64,000 bases of DNA from Gemmatimonadota bacterium (lineage in GTDB: Bacteria; Latescibacterota; UBA2968; UBA8231): the NCBI GenBank assembly GCA_018660835.1, contig JABJJN010000020.1:1-64000 (forward strand). Direction: 5' to 3'. The notes below the pieces were generated by a model that saw only the letters and a list, made by a program, of their open reading frames with translations, did no database searches and was not told the origin of the DNA. This document shows, in pieces, positions 33,207 to 41,350 of the stretch. Every line of letters begins with the position of its first letter. The stretch's first letter is position 1. The translations under genes and the position numbers were made by a program.

Positions 33207-34217
33207 ATGACCAATCAGAAGCGCGCATTGATTACGGGGATCACAGGTCAGGACGGTTCCTATCTGGCCGACTTGCTCCTTTCCAAGGGCTACGAAGTCA
33301 TCGGCATCAGCCGCAGAACAACCCACTATCATCACGAGAATCTCGATCATCTGGCGGGCAGGATTTCGGTCGAATACGCCGATCTGTTGGATGGAGCCAG
33401 CATTGATCGTGTCGTCGCCAAGTGGCAACCGGATGAGATCTACCATCTGGCGGCGCAGTCGGTGCCCGCCGACAGCTGGAAGCAACCTATCGTCACCGCC
33501 GAGATCACCGCCGTGGGCACGTTGCGAGTTCTGGAAGCCGTAAAAAACCATTGCCCCACGGCGCGATTCTATCAAGCGACGAGTCGTGAGATCTTCGGTG
33601 GCGTCGAGACAGAGGTCGTGGATGAATCAACCCCCTATGGAGCGAACAATCCGTACGGTGTCGCCAAGCTCTACGCCCACCTCATGACGGAGACCTACAA
33701 GGACTCCTTCGACCTCTTCGCCTGCGGCGGGATCCTCTTCAACCACGAGAGTCCGCGTCGGTCACTGCACTTTGTCACACGCAAGGTCACCATGGCCGTC
33801 GCGTGTATTGTGTCGAAAACTACCATCCCGCCACTGGATGAGTCCGGAGCTCCCCTGGTGCAGGATGGCAAACTACGTATGGGCAATCTTGATGCCGTTC
33901 GTGACTGGGGATATGCACCCGACTACGTCGACGCCATGTGGGCCATGTTGCAGCAGGATGAACCCGATTCCTACGTCATCGCCACCAACACGTCCTATAC
34001 GATTCGTGATCTGTGTGCTGTGGCCTTTTCGCGCGCCGGCCTCAACTGGGAAGACCATGTCGTCACCGACGAGGCCTTCATGCGTCCAACAGAGATTGCC
34101 GCATCCAAGGGCGACTACGCCAAGGCCAAGGCCACTCTGGGTTGGGAGCCAAAAAAACTATTCGCAGAGATCATTGAAGAAATGGTCGACGCCGACGTTG
34201 CTCGCCTGACTGAGTAG
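33207..34217 (+). CDS. GDP-mannose 4,6-dehydratase-like NAD-dependent sugar-nucleotide enzyme
   Basis: The 336-residue extended SDR enzyme opens with RALITGITGQDGSYLADLLL, the GMD-type Rossmann start. YHLAAQSVPADSW matches the GMD active-site loop. The catalytic Thr is in QATSREIFGG and the Tyr-x3-Lys in NPYGVAKLYAH. FNHESPRRSLHFVTRKVT and RDWGYAPDYVDAMW are also GMD-like. It probably makes GDP-4-keto-6-deoxymannose for surface glycans. The ATG at 33207 is chosen over the GTG two codons upstream. Confidence 0.85.
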   Translation: MTNQKRALITGITGQDGSYLADLLLSKGYEVIGISRRTTHYHHENLDHLAGRISVEYADLLDGASIDRVVAKWQPDEIYHLAAQSVPADSWKQPIVTAEITAVGTLRVLEAVKNHCPTARFYQATSREIFGGVETEVVDESTPYGANNPYGVAKLYAHLMTETYKDSFDLFACGGILFNHESPRRSLHFVTRKVTMAVACIVSKTTIPPLDESGAPLVQDGKLRMGNLDAVRDWGYAPDYVDAMWAMLQQDEPDSYVIATNTSYTIRDLCAVAFSRAGLNWEDHVVTDEAFMRPTEIAASKGDYAKAKATLGWEPKKLFAEIIEEMVDADVARLTE

Positions 34218-34228
34218 ATCGCTGCAAC

Positions 34229-34939
34229 TCACCGAGTGGCGATGATGACCCGATTCATGGGCGTGATCACCTCAGGGATGGATTTCCACTTGACCGTGTA
34301 GCCCGCTTGATGGAGGCGCATGGTGCGCTCCGTATCACTGGCGATTTCCAGTCCGAGTTCGCGCTGCAAAACGGTTGGCGCCTTGCTGGTCCGCTTCGTG
34401 TAGCAGCAGGGCGTCACTGCGATGGCGCAGCCCTTGTCGATGGCAAGGTCAATGGATTGATCTGTCAGACGACCGCAGGCATGTGTCGCCAGCACACTGG
34501 TAAACGAGATCTGCTCACCCACATAGTCCAGTTTCGTCGCATGGTGATGCACCTTGTCGGTAACCCACGGTGCCACAGTGGCCATTGCCACAAGCGCGCT
34601 CACACTGCTGGCCGGAATCTTTCGATCACAGAGATGTACCGCCTCGACACTGCGCTCAAATGCGGCCATCAGCATGCCCACCAGCCCGTGGCCACAGCAT
34701 AAATCCACGAGCAATCTTGAGCGGATGTCACGACGCACGACTTCGAATACCTCGAAGCTCTCCACGACCTCCTTGATAGGAATACACCTGGATCGTGCCA
34801 GAGAGCGCACGATCGCCGCGTGTAAGCCGTCTCCGGGAAAGTGACGATCCGCGACGGCCAGATTCAAACCATACGTCGACGCGATGATCTCGCTGGGCAG
34901 ACCCTGATTAAATTGCTTGAAAGCTCTGAAGCTGGTCAT
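34229..34939 (-). CDS. Class I SAM methyltransferase with HACG/PCCY motifs
   Basis: The 236-residue protein has motif I LLVDLCCGHGLVGML near residue 76. VLATHACGRLTDQSIDLAI and IAVTPCCYTKR follow, the pair of features found in the Methyltransf_32-type enzymes (TRMT13/METTL25-like). These suggest an RNA substrate, but this is inference. The ATG at 34939 starts MTSFRAFKQFNQ; an upstream GTG at 34990 adds a hydrophobic stretch without support. It faces the blaI-like gene, and its 5' end is 119 bases from the operator palindromes. Confidence 0.7.
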   Translation of the reverse strand: MTSFRAFKQFNQGLPSEIIASTYGLNLAVADRHFPGDGLHAAIVRSLARSRCIPIKEVVESFEVFEVVRRDIRSRLLVDLCCGHGLVGMLMAAFERSVEAVHLCDRKIPASSVSALVAMATVAPWVTDKVHHHATKLDYVGEQISFTSVLATHACGRLTDQSIDLAIDKGCAIAVTPCCYTKRTSKAPTVLQRELGLEIASDTERTMRLHQAGYTVKWKSIPEVITPMNRVIIATR

Positions 34940-35058
34940 CGTAATCCAGGTGAGAAGGAGCAAACAATCTGCGCCGCCGAATATACTCACGCGCCTGGAA
35001 ACTGGAACTCGTACAACTCCTCGGCGTCTGTCGAGACAGGAAACATTTTGCTTGCCTC

Positions 35059-35074
35059 TACGAAGACCTTCGTA
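35059..35074. promoter_or_regulatory. BlaI-type operator, site 1
   Basis: The inverted repeat TACGAAG-AC-CTTCGTA (7-bp arms, two-base centre) lies 41 bases before the blaI-like start. A TTGCCT/TATATG pair brackets it with a short 15-base spacer, so the site probably overlaps the promoter. It shares its arm sequence with site 2. Confidence 0.7.
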
Positions 35075-35082
35075 TATGTCTT

Positions 35083-35100
35083 CTACGAAGAGCTTCGTAG
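35083..35100. promoter_or_regulatory. BlaI-type operator, site 2
   Basis: The inverted repeat CTACGAAG-AG-CTTCGTAG has 8-bp arms and lies 15 bases before the blaI-like start. Its centre is 25 bp from that of site 1. Paired palindromes in front of blaI-blaR1 operons are the known target layout of BlaI dimers. Confidence 0.75.
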
Positions 35101-35114
35101 AAAGGAATCAGAGA

Positions 35115-35495
35115 ATGGCAAAGAACATCCCAAGAATCCCGACAGGCGCCGAACTGGTGATCCTGCAATCACTGTGGCGGTCTGGCTCAGGCACGGTTCG
35201 ACAGATCGTTGAACAGATGACAGACACTGGGTACACGACGGTGCTCAAGACACTGCAGATCATGCACAAGAAAGGTTTGGTCAGTAGAGATGAGTCAGGA
35301 CATGCCCATATCTACCTGCCTGCATTCAGTCAGGATGCCCTTGAACGCGAAATGGCCCTCGACCTGACGAACCGCGCGTTCGATGGATCCGCATCACGGC
35401 TGGCTCTACAGGCGCTGTCAGCCAAGGGTGCAACAGCTGAGGAACTCGAACAGATGAAAGCGTTGCTGACCCGGATTGAGGACGAAGACGTATGA
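35115..35495 (+). CDS. BlaI/MecI/CopY family transcriptional repressor
   Basis: The 126-residue winged-helix repressor begins IPRIPTGAELVILQSLWRSG. GTVRQIVEQM then GYTTVLKTLQIMHKKGLVSR is the recognition helix and wing, and a C-terminal dimerisation helix ends in LEQMKALLTRIEDED. The family is inactivated by proteolysis triggered by a membrane M56 sensor, here encoded immediately downstream with an ATGA overlap. Two matching palindromes lie just upstream, so autoregulation is expected. The open frame extends back to 34917, but the ATG at 35115 begins the conserved domain and is the only sensible start. Confidence 0.92.
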   Translation: MAKNIPRIPTGAELVILQSLWRSGSGTVRQIVEQMTDTGYTTVLKTLQIMHKKGLVSRDESGHAHIYLPAFSQDALEREMALDLTNRAFDGSASRLALQALSAKGATAEELEQMKALLTRIEDEDV

Positions 35496-37021
35496 CCGCT
35501 GAAACAACACGACTCGCACAGACACTGCTGCATTTCCTCTGGCAAGGCGCAGCGATCTATGCCGTAACCGTCGCATTTCGATCTCTGTTGTCGTCACGTC
35601 CCAGCGGACGCTATGCAGCCGACCTGGGTGGCCTCTTCGCCATGTTGATCGTCCCGATCTGGACCTTTGCCCGCTCCGAGCCCAGCGCCATCGGTGACAG
35701 TCAAACACTTGGCGGTTCATCTGTCACTCAGGCGGGTAGTGAGTCTCTGCTCGGGGACGTTCTGAGTGCACCTGCGGTGACGGTCGTCAGCCAGTGGGAC
35801 TGGCAGTTGCTCATTGTCTGCGCCTGGGCTCTGGGAGCGATACTGGTTGCCGCCCACATCCTGACGGGCTGGTTGCAACTCCGTCGCCTGCGCGCTGTTG
35901 CGGCGCCGGCTCCTGCAAACTGGGTCGCCTGGCTTTCTTCACGCAGTCAGCAGTTACGAGTCACCTGTCCGCAACTACTCGTGTCCACGTGGGCCAGCAC
36001 GCCCATGGTTCTAGGTTGGCTGCGGCCTGTCATCGTGCTGCCTGCCACGGTCCTGACGGGGCTGACGCAAGAACAGATCGAGGCACTGCTGACGCACGAA
36101 CTTGTGCATCTGCGTCGACTCGACCACCTGGTGAATCTCCTCCAGGTATTGCTGGAGACACTGCTGTTCTATCACCCCGCCGTCTGGCGCTTGTCCAGGG
36201 ATCTGCGACACGATCGCGAACTGTGTTGCGACGCGCGCAGCATCCATCTCATGGGCCGCCCCACCTACACACGTGCTCTGCTCGCAGCAGAACAACTCAG
36301 GAGTGCTGTCGTGCCACCCCTGGCATTGGCTGCCACAGATGGCTCCCTGCTACAACGAATTCGCTATATCGCCATGAATCCAGTGGAAGGAAAATCCATG
36401 TCCCGCTACACACGCTTCAGTCTGACTGTCGCCATTGCAGCAGTAACTTTCGTAACCTCCCTCGGCTGTATTGGAGCGGCACGCAATCTCGCCGCACAGG
36501 AGCCTGATGTCCTCCCCGTGCATGGCGAGGCGCAGAAGGTAGAGATTCCTGCGCGGATCTTTGCCGAGGTGTCAGACAATGGCAGCGTTAAACTCACTCT
36601 CATGGGCACGGGTACCTCAGCGGAGGAAATGACGAAGGCCCTCTCTTCGCTGAGTTCTCAGTTTGGTCTGGATGGAGTGCATGTCATTGGCCAGTCTGAC
36701 TCGGCGACCGTCAATGCGCTGCGCCAGCAACTGGAAGCAGCCGGTCTGTCGTCGACGGTGCGTATGAAAGGCCCAGCACCAGAGACGCGGACACTTCCAG
36801 CGACCTTGCCTGTAACCCTTGCCGTGGCAGACTCCGTCACGGCAACCGTCTTCGATCAGAAAGGTGCGCGCGTGGCCATGCTCTTTGATGACATCATGCC
36901 TGAAGGCGGCCACAGTATCGTCTGGACGAAGGAGAAATTTCACCCTGAGGCCGGCGTGTATTTCGTACGTATCCAGGCGACCAACCAGAATACGATGTAC
37001 AAAGTCCTCGTCCTGGACTGA
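35492..37021 (+). CDS. M56 (BlaR1-type) membrane metallopeptidase with FlgD/T9SS-like C-terminal domain
   Basis: The 509-residue protein has three to four N-terminal transmembrane helices and the zinc motif HELVH at residues 202-206. RHDRELCCDARS supplies the third ligand Glu. A further transmembrane helix near residue 310 leads to a periplasmic part. This has no penicillin-binding sensor. Instead there is an alpha/beta stretch (about 345-410) and a last 65-residue Ig-like module (VTATVFDQKGARVAMLFDD to GVYFVRIQATNQNTMYKVLV). That module looks like the FlgD-Ig/T9SS type A sorting domain. The protease should cleave the BlaI-type repressor on signal. Confidence 0.85.
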   Translation: MTAETTRLAQTLLHFLWQGAAIYAVTVAFRSLLSSRPSGRYAADLGGLFAMLIVPIWTFARSEPSAIGDSQTLGGSSVTQAGSESLLGDVLSAPAVTVVSQWDWQLLIVCAWALGAILVAAHILTGWLQLRRLRAVAAPAPANWVAWLSSRSQQLRVTCPQLLVSTWASTPMVLGWLRPVIVLPATVLTGLTQEQIEALLTHELVHLRRLDHLVNLLQVLLETLLFYHPAVWRLSRDLRHDRELCCDARSIHLMGRPTYTRALLAAEQLRSAVVPPLALAATDGSLLQRIRYIAMNPVEGKSMSRYTRFSLTVAIAAVTFVTSLGCIGAARNLAAQEPDVLPVHGEAQKVEIPARIFAEVSDNGSVKLTLMGTGTSAEEMTKALSSLSSQFGLDGVHVIGQSDSATVNALRQQLEAAGLSSTVRMKGPAPETRTLPATLPVTLAVADSVTATVFDQKGARVAMLFDDIMPEGGHSIVWTKEKFHPEAGVYFVRIQATNQNTMYKVLVLD

Positions 37022-37076
37022 CCGAGGGCAGGGGCATTCCTTGCTTCTGTACGAGTCCTGTTGCCATCGTTGAGCT

Positions 37077-37691
37077 ATGACAGAGATCTTCACACTCGGC
37101 ACATTCGTCGTCGTTCATCTGGTGGCCCTTGCGAGTCCCGGGCCGAATCTGCTCATCGTCAGCCAGACGGCAGTCTCGCGCTCGCGGCGTGCAGGCATGT
37201 GGGTGACGGCTGGCATCTCAACGGGGGCTGCCACCTTTTCGACATTGGCCCTGTTGAGTCTCGACTTTCTCTTTGGGCAGATTCCCTGGGCCTATGGGGC
37301 CCTCAAGTTGGCAGGTGGTGGGTATCTGTTCTACTTAGGGTTTCGGCTGTGGCGATCAGCGGACACAACGATTGTGCCGTCACAGCCGGACAATTCCACC
37401 CACTCCAACTGGCGCGCTTACCGCCTCGGCCTCTTCACGGCCCTGACCAATCCGAAGGCAGCGCTGTTTTTCGGTAGCGTCATGACGGCACTCTTTCCAC
37501 CCGCTTCACCCACATGGGTCAAGATCGCCGTGATTGGACTCGTCATCATGGATTCCTTCGGTTTCCACGCCGCCATCGCCTGTCTGTTTTCCCTACCGGG
37601 CGTCCAAGAGAGATATCAGCAAATGCGACGCTGGACGGATCGATTGGCCGGTGGGGCATTGATGATCCTCGGCATCCGTCTGGTGCGGTAG
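37077..37691 (+). CDS. LysE/RhtB family amino-acid exporter
   Basis: The 204-residue inner-membrane protein has six hydrophobic helices. The N-terminal LASPGPNLLIVSQTAVSRSRRAG is the family hallmark (PGP with the following basic loop). GLFTALTNPKAALFFGSV is the second conserved loop (NPK). It exports amino acids or their analogues. It follows the M56 gene by 55 bases and converges on the sigma-HEAT gene. No strong ribosome-binding site precedes the ATG. Confidence 0.9.
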   Translation: MTEIFTLGTFVVVHLVALASPGPNLLIVSQTAVSRSRRAGMWVTAGISTGAATFSTLALLSLDFLFGQIPWAYGALKLAGGGYLFYLGFRLWRSADTTIVPSQPDNSTHSNWRAYRLGLFTALTNPKAALFFGSVMTALFPPASPTWVKIAVIGLVIMDSFGFHAAIACLFSLPGVQERYQQMRRWTDRLAGGALMILGIRLVR

Positions 37692-37774
37692 AGTGAACTG
37701 GCGACCTGGATCAGCCTGGTCAGATCGGTCGCGAGCCTCGCGCCGGATCGGGCGATCACGACTGGACCAGGCTC

Positions 37775-39676
37775 TCAAGCAGCGGCGCCCACGGCATGCT
37801 GCACGGCAATGTGAGGATCTCCCAAGCCGCGCTGTCGCTGTGCTTCGCTGAGTGTCCCCCAACGACGCAGCAGACAGATCGCTGCTTTGCGTTCCTTCCA
37901 GTCCTCTGAGTCGAGCATCTGTATCGCAGTGGGTGCAGCTTGCTCACCAAGACGATGCATCTGCCAGAAGGCTTCTCTGGCCAACAGTCGATTGTGGCAA
38001 CCCTTGCTCGACAGATGTTGGCGTAACTCGGGCAACATCTGCGCCCCGCGCTGCTTGCACAGAATCTTCAATGCCGCCTTGCGCAGAATGGGGCCACCGA
38101 TCTCATAGATACCAGCCGCCAGATCGCCCGCTGCCTCGGGATATCCGCGGGCGAGATTCCACATATTCACACGCATCGGTTCCGTGCGATGTTCGCGGGT
38201 GTGCCGCACATCCCATGGCACGAATCCCTCTTTGCCACTGGCAGACCCAAGCAGTTCTGCCTCGAGCACGTCGATTCCCGCTTGATGACCTGCTCGCGCC
38301 AAGGTTGAAGCTACGACAGCTCTCGTTGCAGGAGTGCCCGACGCTAAAATCGTGTCTAGTTCATCACGTCCGTCGGCGCCGTGCTCAAGTAGAGTCAGAA
38401 CGGCTTGTTTCTTGGCTTGATTCGGCCCTTCTGCAATCGTGTGCACGCACCCTTTGACCGGTACCAGCACCGAGTGTGTCGTGGCACGATGTGGCTTGGA
38501 CATGTCGAAGGCTGCGTCGTACATCGCCTCATCACCGGTCTGCAACTGTTGTAGAATGAGTGCCGCAGCATCGTCAGGTCGTATGTCACACAGCGTATGC
38601 ATGGCGCGGCGTCGCACCCACGTAGGATGCCGTGCTGCGAGCAGACTCTGCACCGCATCATAGCTTGCGGCATCACTGGCACCAGACAGGGCATGCAGGG
38701 ACATCGTTGCCCGGTGGTAGAGTGCCTCCTTTTCTTCGACTGGCAGATCACCTGCCTGGCCGCACTCGCGCACCGTCGCCACAAGTCGTTCGCGACACCC
38801 CGGGATCTGCAGCACCCGCGACATCATCTCGCGATTCATCCAGCCCGTATCCAGGCGATGCGGTGCCCAAACTGGACGAGAATGGAGCAAGCGCAGGACG
38901 GGCTCCAGGGCGCGGGCGTCAGCCAACTCGCACAGGGCCAGCATGGACACATGGCGCACCCACTTGCGCTCATCCTTGAGGGCTCCGCACAACTCTTCAA
39001 CAGCAGCTGCCCCCAACGCTGTCAGCTCCTGCACCGTATCGTCGTCGCGCGCACCACTGGCGGCACGATCCAAGAGGCCCTGTATCTGCTCGGCGAAGTC
39101 CGCCGGTAGTTGATGATCCATGAAATGCTTCTCCACAATCATGAGTTCTTTCTGCAGACGTTGACGACCTCGCTGCAGCCGTCCTTTGACAACCGTGACG
39201 GACAGATCGAGATACATCGCAACATCGGCATAGGACAGTCCATCGAGGTAATACAGACACAACACGTCCCGATAGCCGCGCTTGACTCGTTCCAGCGATC
39301 GCTGCACGATCTGACGTTGCTGCGCTCTTTCGATCTCGTCGTGGGGCGTGTCAAAATCGGCAAGCGGTGCCGCCAACCCCCACGCGGATGACATCTTTCG
39401 GCTACGGATTCTCTCGCGTACCACTCCCCGTGCAAGGTGTCGGACAATTCCCCGGAGCCAGTGACCAAAGCGGTCGGGATCCTTGAGTCGATCCAGATCG
39501 CGATAGGCGATGAGGAATGCGTCCTGGGCGACATCCTGAGCCAGTTCAAAGTCAGCGAGAATCGAAATCGCCATCCCATAGGCGTATTTCTCGTGTCGCC
39601 TTACCAGCTGTGTAAAACTTACCTGGTCACCCGCTTGTGCAGTTTCGACCAGATCTGCATCTGTTGTCTGTTTCAT
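37775..39676 (-). CDS. ECF-type sigma factor fused to HEAT repeats
   Basis: The first 185 of 633 residues are an ECF sigma factor. Region 2 runs from FTQLVRRHEKYAYGMAISIL, then AQDVAQDAFLIAYRDLDRL and FGHWLRGIVRHLARG. Region 4 is YRDVLCLYYLDGLSYADVA with TVVKGRLQRGRQRLQKEL. The remaining 440 or so residues are helical HEAT-like repeats (WVRHVSMLALCELADARALEP, WVRRRAMHTLCDIRPDDAA, ILRKAALKILCKQRG). The fusion suggests a protein-interaction or sensor module on a sigma factor. No anti-sigma gene is adjacent. The ATG at 39676 begins region 2; the upstream open frame crosses a tRNA-like element. Confidence 0.88.
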   Translation of the reverse strand: MKQTTDADLVETAQAGDQVSFTQLVRRHEKYAYGMAISILADFELAQDVAQDAFLIAYRDLDRLKDPDRFGHWLRGIVRHLARGVVRERIRSRKMSSAWGLAAPLADFDTPHDEIERAQQRQIVQRSLERVKRGYRDVLCLYYLDGLSYADVAMYLDLSVTVVKGRLQRGRQRLQKELMIVEKHFMDHQLPADFAEQIQGLLDRAASGARDDDTVQELTALGAAAVEELCGALKDERKWVRHVSMLALCELADARALEPVLRLLHSRPVWAPHRLDTGWMNREMMSRVLQIPGCRERLVATVRECGQAGDLPVEEKEALYHRATMSLHALSGASDAASYDAVQSLLAARHPTWVRRRAMHTLCDIRPDDAAALILQQLQTGDEAMYDAAFDMSKPHRATTHSVLVPVKGCVHTIAEGPNQAKKQAVLTLLEHGADGRDELDTILASGTPATRAVVASTLARAGHQAGIDVLEAELLGSASGKEGFVPWDVRHTREHRTEPMRVNMWNLARGYPEAAGDLAAGIYEIGGPILRKAALKILCKQRGAQMLPELRQHLSSKGCHNRLLAREAFWQMHRLGEQAAPTAIQMLDSEDWKERKAAICLLRRWGTLSEAQRQRGLGDPHIAVQHAVGAAA

Positions 39677-39694
39677 CAATGCCAGATCGTGAGT

Positions 39695-39787
39695 GCGGTG
39701 GCCCGGAGTAGTCGGGATTCGAACCCTGCGCCTTCCGCTGGAAGCGGCTGCTCTTGCCAGCTGAGCTACCTCCTCGCGGACCACCGC
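39695..39787 (-). tRNA. tRNA-like element, degenerate tRNA-Gly(UCC)-like, with extra 10-bp closing helix
   Basis: On the minus strand GTAGCTCAGCTGGCAAGAGC is a normal D-arm and GGGTTCGAATCCC a normal T-loop. The anticodon arm is shortened: CCGC-TTCCA-GCGG, suggesting UCC. The acceptor strands GAGGAGG and CTACTCC pair poorly, and the T-stem has only three pairs. Outside the tRNA core GCGGTGGTCC pairs with GGGCCACCGC (10 bp, one wobble). No CCA follows the discriminator position. The 3' edge is 19 bases from the sigma-HEAT start codon. It could be a decayed tRNA gene, or a tRNA-like leader of that gene. Confidence 0.5.
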
Positions 39788-39873
39788 AATCTCGTGAACG
39801 TTCACATACAAGTGTAGGTTTGGATGAAATGGGAACGGATTAATTTCTTCGCGCCAGAAGCAGGGGTATTTCG

Positions 39874-40671
39874 ATGAAATTGCACAGCAAGCCATGGTAT
39901 GATCAGCTGGCAAAGCAGCAGGTCGGCTACGCGCCGGCTGCAGCCCGGGACTATGATGAGGGCTGGGGCAGTGGCGAGGAATTCTATCTCCGTGCCGTCA
40001 GGGAACACCTCTTCCCCGAGGCCATCGTAGGAGAATCTGGCTGCGCCGAGGGGGGCGTAGCCATCGAGCTGAGTCCACTGTGCCAGCAGATCACTGCCTA
40101 CGATCGGATCGAACCCTATATCGATCTGGCCCGCCAGCGTGCCTCAGAGGCGGACATACACAATGTCGAATTTATTTGCTTCGACTCCTCTGCCGATGCA
40201 AATGGCGGCGTGCCCCACCTGCCTTTTGAAGATCAGTCTCTCGATCTGATGATGTCACGAAGGGGCCCCATGCATTGGCTGCCAGACGTGCGGCGTGTGC
40301 TGAAGCCAGGCGGTATCGTGCTGCAGCTCTGTATGCTGCAGTGGCGGGCACCACTTCCGTGGGCCAGCGACTTGCCATCCGGCCTGCAACCGAGCCAGGA
40401 CCATCTGCGTGGCTTCGGCCGCGAATCCGTCGAAAGAGACCTGGCCACAGGCGACCTCCATCTGGACAGCTACTGGGAATTCGATGTGCCCATGTATCTG
40501 CCAGACCCGACGAGTCTCTACAAGCACCTGTGTGTGGGGCGCCATGCCGACGACCTCCCGGAATACCCCACTGTCACACCACTCTTCGAGGTGATCTTCG
40601 AGAAATATGGCATCGAAGGCCGGCTGCAGTTGCGACAACGACGCTTCATGTGGAAGGCGATCTCGCGCTAG
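39874..40671 (+). CDS. Class I SAM-dependent methyltransferase
   Basis: The 265-residue cytosolic protein has a methyltransferase fold. Motif I is the variant VGESGCAEGGVAIEL near residue 52, with acidic residue IEPYIDLARQRA next. LPFEDQSLDLMMSRRGPMHW is motif IV/V, and VRRVLKPGGIVLQL is the post-I strand typical of UbiE/COQ5-like enzymes. AGGGG precedes the ATG at 39874. It is divergent from the sigma-HEAT gene and its tRNA-like leader. The substrate is unknown. Confidence 0.8.
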   Translation: MKLHSKPWYDQLAKQQVGYAPAAARDYDEGWGSGEEFYLRAVREHLFPEAIVGESGCAEGGVAIELSPLCQQITAYDRIEPYIDLARQRASEADIHNVEFICFDSSADANGGVPHLPFEDQSLDLMMSRRGPMHWLPDVRRVLKPGGIVLQLCMLQWRAPLPWASDLPSGLQPSQDHLRGFGRESVERDLATGDLHLDSYWEFDVPMYLPDPTSLYKHLCVGRHADDLPEYPTVTPLFEVIFEKYGIEGRLQLRQRRFMWKAISR

Positions 40672-40695
40672 TTCATCGCGCCACTCGAGCCGGGA

Positions 40696-41115
40696 TCAGC
40701 TCAGTTGCCTCGAGAAGTGGAAGCTGATCACCGCCAGCCCATTGGCGTAGTAGAAGCTGTGTGCAGCCGCGTTGCTCACCGTCGCATCCAGATCCATGCG
40801 GCGACATCCCTGCTGCTTCGCGTAGCCGGCGAGCCACTCGATCATCGCTGCGCCGTGCCCTCGTGAGCGCCCTGTCTCCAGCGTAACCAGATCATCGACA
40901 TACATGTGACTCTTGCGCGACAGCATCTCGAAAATCCGAAAGCCTGCGACACACTGCGCCAGATCTTCTCCTGGTAGATAGGCAAGTCGATAGCCAACCT
41001 CACCCTGGCGAAGCACCTGGCTGATGAACTGAGACTCCTCAATGTCAGGTCGTAGCTGCTTCATCGGCGGATAACACGCGGCAATTTCGCTCTCTGATTC
41101 TGCCAACTTGATCAT
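40696..41115 (-). CDS. GNAT N-acetyltransferase
   Basis: The 139-residue enzyme has the GNAT strand-helix core. FRIFEMLSRKSHMYVDDLVTL leads to the acetyl-CoA loop RSRGHGAAMIEWL (R-x2-G-x-G type). CRRMDLDATVSNAAAHSFYYANG follows, the usual substrate-side motif B. GAGGAGAT precedes the ATG at 41115. It is a small monocistronic unit; the acceptor is unknown. Confidence 0.85.
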   Translation of the reverse strand: MIKLAESESEIAACYPPMKQLRPDIEESQFISQVLRQGEVGYRLAYLPGEDLAQCVAGFRIFEMLSRKSHMYVDDLVTLETGRSRGHGAAMIEWLAGYAKQQGCRRMDLDATVSNAAAHSFYYANGLAVISFHFSRQLS

Positions 41116-41350
41116 TGGATGCGATCTCCTCTCGTGATCTCAAATGCACTCCTGACTACAGTGCGGCGATGAGCAAACACCCACAAGAGCCACTTCGCGG
41201 TATGTCGACGGGACAGTGCGAAACAGCATTGAACGTTTCTTCGGACCGGGCGTCTAGACAATGACTCCCTTTTCCAGCGGCGGAAACTGGGGGGGGTCTG
41301 GCGGCGCCCCTCCTCGTTCGCCAGACTAAGGGTGAAGGAGGCATCAGAAC

